Source: Flavobacterium sp. (GTDB lineage: Bacteria; Bacteroidota; Bacteroidia; Flavobacteriales; Flavobacteriaceae). From it: 64,000 nucleotides of DNA. The translations under genes and the position numbers were made by a program. Location: contig NZ_JAPZSP010000029.1 in the NCBI RefSeq assembly GCF_027531705.1, forward strand, positions 1 to 64,000, given 5' to 3'. Under the pieces are notes generated by a model. It was not told the DNA's origin. It ran no database searches and saw only the letters and a program-made list of their open reading frames with translations. This document shows, piece after piece, positions 61,476 through 64,000 of this stretch (position 1 is the first letter of the stretch; each line of letters begins with the position of its first letter).

Positions 61476-62147
61476 ATGCAAAATATACTTTCAAATATCA
61501 TCATTTCTGTCAACGACAAATTGTACGTAAAAAACCCTGAAACATCAGAATTGGGCAAAAAAATTATCGAACAAAGTATTCTACTAATTGACGAAATCGG
61601 ATTTGAAAACTTTACTTTCAAAAAATTAGGTGAAAAAATAAGTTCCAACGAAAGTTCTATTTATCGTTATTTTGAGAGCAAACACAAACTAATGTTATAT
61701 CTTTCCTCATGGTATTGGGGCTGGATAGAATACAAATTAGCATTTGCCACAACCAACGTTTCCAATCCGATGGAACGATTAAAAAAAGGCATTACCATTG
61801 TTACCGAAAAAGTAGAAGACGATTCAACAACGTTGCATATTAATGAATCTGTTTTAAATAAAATAATCATACAAGAATTCACTAAAACCTTACTTACCAA
61901 AGAAGTAGACGAAGAAAATAAAGAAGGTTTTTTTCTAGTTTACAAAAGAGTAATCAACCGAATTATTGAAATGATTAACGAAGTAAATCCGCAATATGCT
62001 TTTGCCAAAAGTTTAGCATCGTCTATTGTAGAAGGCGCATTGCACCAGCACTTTTTGAAAGATCATTTAAAAACGATTACTAATTGTAACGAAAACGTTT
62101 CTCCAACAGATTTTTATATTAATCTAATTGAAAACACATTAAGATAA
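61476..62147 (+). CDS. TetR/AcrR-family transcriptional regulator
   Basis: A 223-residue regulator. The TetR-type DNA-binding helix-turn-helix is near residues 20-70, with IGFENFTFKKLGEKISSNES then IYRYFESKHKLMLYLSSWYW. The C-terminal half is helical and likely binds a ligand and dimerises. Directly after it come the ABC exporter (two bases after the stop) and the HlyD-like gene, so it probably controls this export unit, perhaps together with TerC. The inducer is unknown. Confidence 0.88.
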   Translation: MQNILSNIIISVNDKLYVKNPETSELGKKIIEQSILLIDEIGFENFTFKKLGEKISSNESSIYRYFESKHKLMLYLSSWYWGWIEYKLAFATTNVSNPMERLKKGITIVTEKVEDDSTTLHINESVLNKIIIQEFTKTLLTKEVDEENKEGFFLVYKRVINRIIEMINEVNPQYAFAKSLASSIVEGALHQHFLKDHLKTITNCNENVSPTDFYINLIENTLR

Positions 62148-62149
62148 TC

Positions 62150-63814
62150 ATGAATCAATCACCTTTACAACGTTATTTTAATTTACTAAAACTAGATAAG
62201 AGAGATATTTCTCAAATAGTTTTTTATGCTGTTTTTGCAGGATTAGTAAGTTTATCATTACCATTAGGAATTCAAGCTATTATAAACTTAATTCAAGCAG
62301 GACAAGTAAGTGTATCATGGGTTGTACTCGTGGTAATTGTGGTAATTGGTGTAGCTTTAGTTGGAATTTTGTCCTTAATGCAACTAAGAATTACCGAAAA
62401 CTTACAGCAAAAGATATTTGTTCGTTCCTCTTTTGAATTCAGCTATCGTTTGCCTAAAATTAAATTTGAAGAACTCTACAACCAATATCCACCAGAATTA
62501 GCCAATAGATTTTTTGATACTATTTCGATTCAAAAAGGAACTTCAAAATTACTAATTGATTTTTCTACGGCACTTTTACAAATTCTATTCGGAATAATTC
62601 TGTTGTCTTTATATCATCCTTTCTTTATTTTTTTCGGAGTTTTACTACTTGTGTTGCTCTATTCTATATTTAAATTCTCGTACAATTCAGGACTTGCTTC
62701 AAGTTTGAAAGAATCAAAATACAAGTATAAAGTTGCGAGTTGGTTGCAAGAAATAGCTCGAAATAATTTCAGTTTTAGAAAACAAGACAACTTTGATTTT
62801 GCTTTAAACAAAAACAATATCCTAGTAGATGAATATTTAAATTATAGAGAAAAACATTTTAAAGTAATCAAAAGACAATTTTCACAACTTATTGTTTTCA
62901 AAGTAATTATAACAGCAGCTTTATTGTTAATTGGTGGTTATTTAGTTTTAAATCAAAAGATGAATATCGGTCAATTCGTAGCCGCAGAAATCATTATTTT
63001 GTTAGTAATCAACTCGGTTGAAAAATTAATTGTAGGATTAGAAAGTCTTTATGATGTGTTAACTTCGGTAGAAAAAATTGGTCAAATTGTAGATTTAAAT
63101 ATTGAAGAACCTCAATCTAAAAATCAAGATTATTGTTTTACCAATATCACTTTAGAAACTGAAAACCTTCGATTCAAATTTCCAGATTCTATGGATGATG
63201 TTCTAGATAAAATAAATTTAAAAATTGATCAAACAGAAAAAATTTACCTTGAAGGTGATAATGGCTCAGGAAAAACAACACTTTTGCGCATATTATCGGG
63301 TGCAATGCAACCAACTTCGGGTTCCTTTTTTATAAATGACGATACCTATCGCAAAATTGACTTAGCACAATACCGTTCGCAAATTGGAACTATAACGCAA
63401 GGCGAAACGCCATTTGAAGGAACTATTTTAGAAAACATTACTTTCAACAATCCATTAGTTCCGCATGAAGACATAAAATGGGCGATTGAAAGCGTAAAAT
63501 TAGGAACGTTCATCAAAACATTACCAAACGGATTAGACACTAAAATATTCCCAGACGGACGACAGTTATCGTCTTCCAATGCACAGAAAATTCTATTAGC
63601 TCGAAGCATTGTGGGTAAACCTAAAATCCTTTTCTTTGAAGATCCTTTAGACAAAATGGATGCAGAAGCAACCAAAGAAATCATCGATTTTATTACAGAT
63701 GCCAAAAACAAATGGACCGTAATTGTCTCTTCTAAAAATGAGTATTGGAAACAAAGATGCTCAAGAAGAATCAAAATGAAAGACGGAAAAATAATTGCTG
63801 ACACAAAACAATAA
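62150..63814 (+). CDS. ABC transporter fusion (permease plus ATPase), type I secretion-like
   Basis: A 554-residue protein. Six membrane helices cover about residues 20-300, including two long pairs near 28-85 and 140-190. An ABC ATPase domain follows from about 320. Walker A is GDNGSGKTTLL near 369. The signature motif is LSSSNAQ instead of LSGGQ, and Walker B ends in ILFFEDPLDKMD with Glu-Asp. No peptidase domain is present at the N-terminus, so it is like the HlyB/LapB exporters without C39 function. The gene for a HlyD-like adaptor follows six bases later. The degenerate signature makes its ATPase cycle uncertain. Confidence 0.87.
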   Translation: MNQSPLQRYFNLLKLDKRDISQIVFYAVFAGLVSLSLPLGIQAIINLIQAGQVSVSWVVLVVIVVIGVALVGILSLMQLRITENLQQKIFVRSSFEFSYRLPKIKFEELYNQYPPELANRFFDTISIQKGTSKLLIDFSTALLQILFGIILLSLYHPFFIFFGVLLLVLLYSIFKFSYNSGLASSLKESKYKYKVASWLQEIARNNFSFRKQDNFDFALNKNNILVDEYLNYREKHFKVIKRQFSQLIVFKVIITAALLLIGGYLVLNQKMNIGQFVAAEIIILLVINSVEKLIVGLESLYDVLTSVEKIGQIVDLNIEEPQSKNQDYCFTNITLETENLRFKFPDSMDDVLDKINLKIDQTEKIYLEGDNGSGKTTLLRILSGAMQPTSGSFFINDDTYRKIDLAQYRSQIGTITQGETPFEGTILENITFNNPLVPHEDIKWAIESVKLGTFIKTLPNGLDTKIFPDGRQLSSSNAQKILLARSIVGKPKILFFEDPLDKMDAEATKEIIDFITDAKNKWTVIVSSKNEYWKQRCSRRIKMKDGKIIADTKQ

Positions 63815-63819
63815 TTGCC

Positions 63820-64000
63820 ATGCTGAATATTTCTAAAAAAAATCCGATAACCGAAAAAATTGATCAATACAGTACTATAAGAAGTCTTGCCAACAGACCT
63901 CATTACAAGATATTGAACAAAATAATCCTATATGTTTCCTTACTTGGAGTTGTAATTTTATTCCTTCCTTGGACGCAAAATATCTCAGGTTCAGGTGCTG
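63820..64000 (+). CDS. HlyD-family adaptor (N-terminal part, cut by window end)
   Basis: The first 60 residues are visible. A cytoplasmic start (LNISKKNPITEKIDQYSTIR) leads to a membrane helix (KIILYVSLLGVVILFLPW) and then TQNISGSG, the usual opening of HlyD-type membrane fusion proteins where the first barrel strand begins. It is encoded directly after the ABC exporter and completes it, although the rest lies beyond the window. Confidence 0.75.
   Translation, partial: MLNISKKNPITEKIDQYSTIRSLANRPHYKILNKIILYVSLLGVVILFLPWTQNISGSGA

Overview
This window looks like a chromosomal segment of a low-GC Bacteroidota species, most likely Flavobacterium or a close relative. The evidence is the AT-rich coding, promoters of the Bacteroidota type (TTG, then 18-20 bases, then TANNTTTG), and typical family members: DUF6702 next to an M1 peptidase, a DUF5916 outer-membrane protein, CarboxypepD_reg-like proteins, and a PII-like protein beside an RND pump. 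Long intergenic stretches are packed with REP-like palindromes.

Layout. 298-3044 (minus): a LuxR-type response regulator, its histidine kinase, a membrane protein and a lipoprotein. 3310-7031 (plus): a secreted protein, an HU-like DNA-binding protein whose 3' tail is partly duplicated 720 bp further on, and a DUF4328 membrane protein. 7219-22085 (plus): an almost uninterrupted defence island. It holds a SNF2 helicase, a DUF3800 protein, a small protein that may be a BECR-fold RNase, a type III-like Mod/Res pair, a putAbiC-type abortive-infection membrane protein with a GIY-YIG-like partner, a protein resembling a single sliding-clamp domain, and a PLD-like protein followed by a UvrD-type helicase. 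That helicase carries a nuclease-like insertion and two zinc ribbons. 22469-26700: small genes, a RAYT (Y1 transposase) that contains a GTAG palindrome inside its own coding sequence, a DUF1826 gene, and over 1 kb of tandem intergenic repeats.

26752-37107: a MoxR/ChlI-like AAA+ ATPase with its VWA partner, a large hybrid sensor kinase, small secreted proteins, a Nudix hydrolase and GMP reductase, separated by repeat-rich spacers. 38184-44678 (minus): a TolC, membrane-fusion protein, RND pump, PII-like, DUF2892 operon, probably for metal or drug efflux. 44785-50135 (minus): PAP2 phosphatase, TatA, M1 aminopeptidase, DUF6702 and two tandem paralogous secreted proteins. 50412-58533: peptidase E, tRNA-Gly, a GNAT protein, two convergent L,D-transpeptidases, the DUF5916 protein and GpmI. 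58674-64000: a CoA-transferase, a leucine-rich repeat protein, TerC, and a TetR, ABC, HlyD export operon cut by the window end.

The strongest candidate for something undescribed is the defence island. Its main points are the SNF2-DUF3800-BECR-like genes placed directly ahead of a type III-like restriction-modification pair, and the clamp-like gene among the downstream defence genes. The second is the intergenic repeat family, in which conserved arms flank a slot whose hairpin changes sequence between copies while keeping its pairing. All functions here are read from sequence motifs; nothing was searched against a database.
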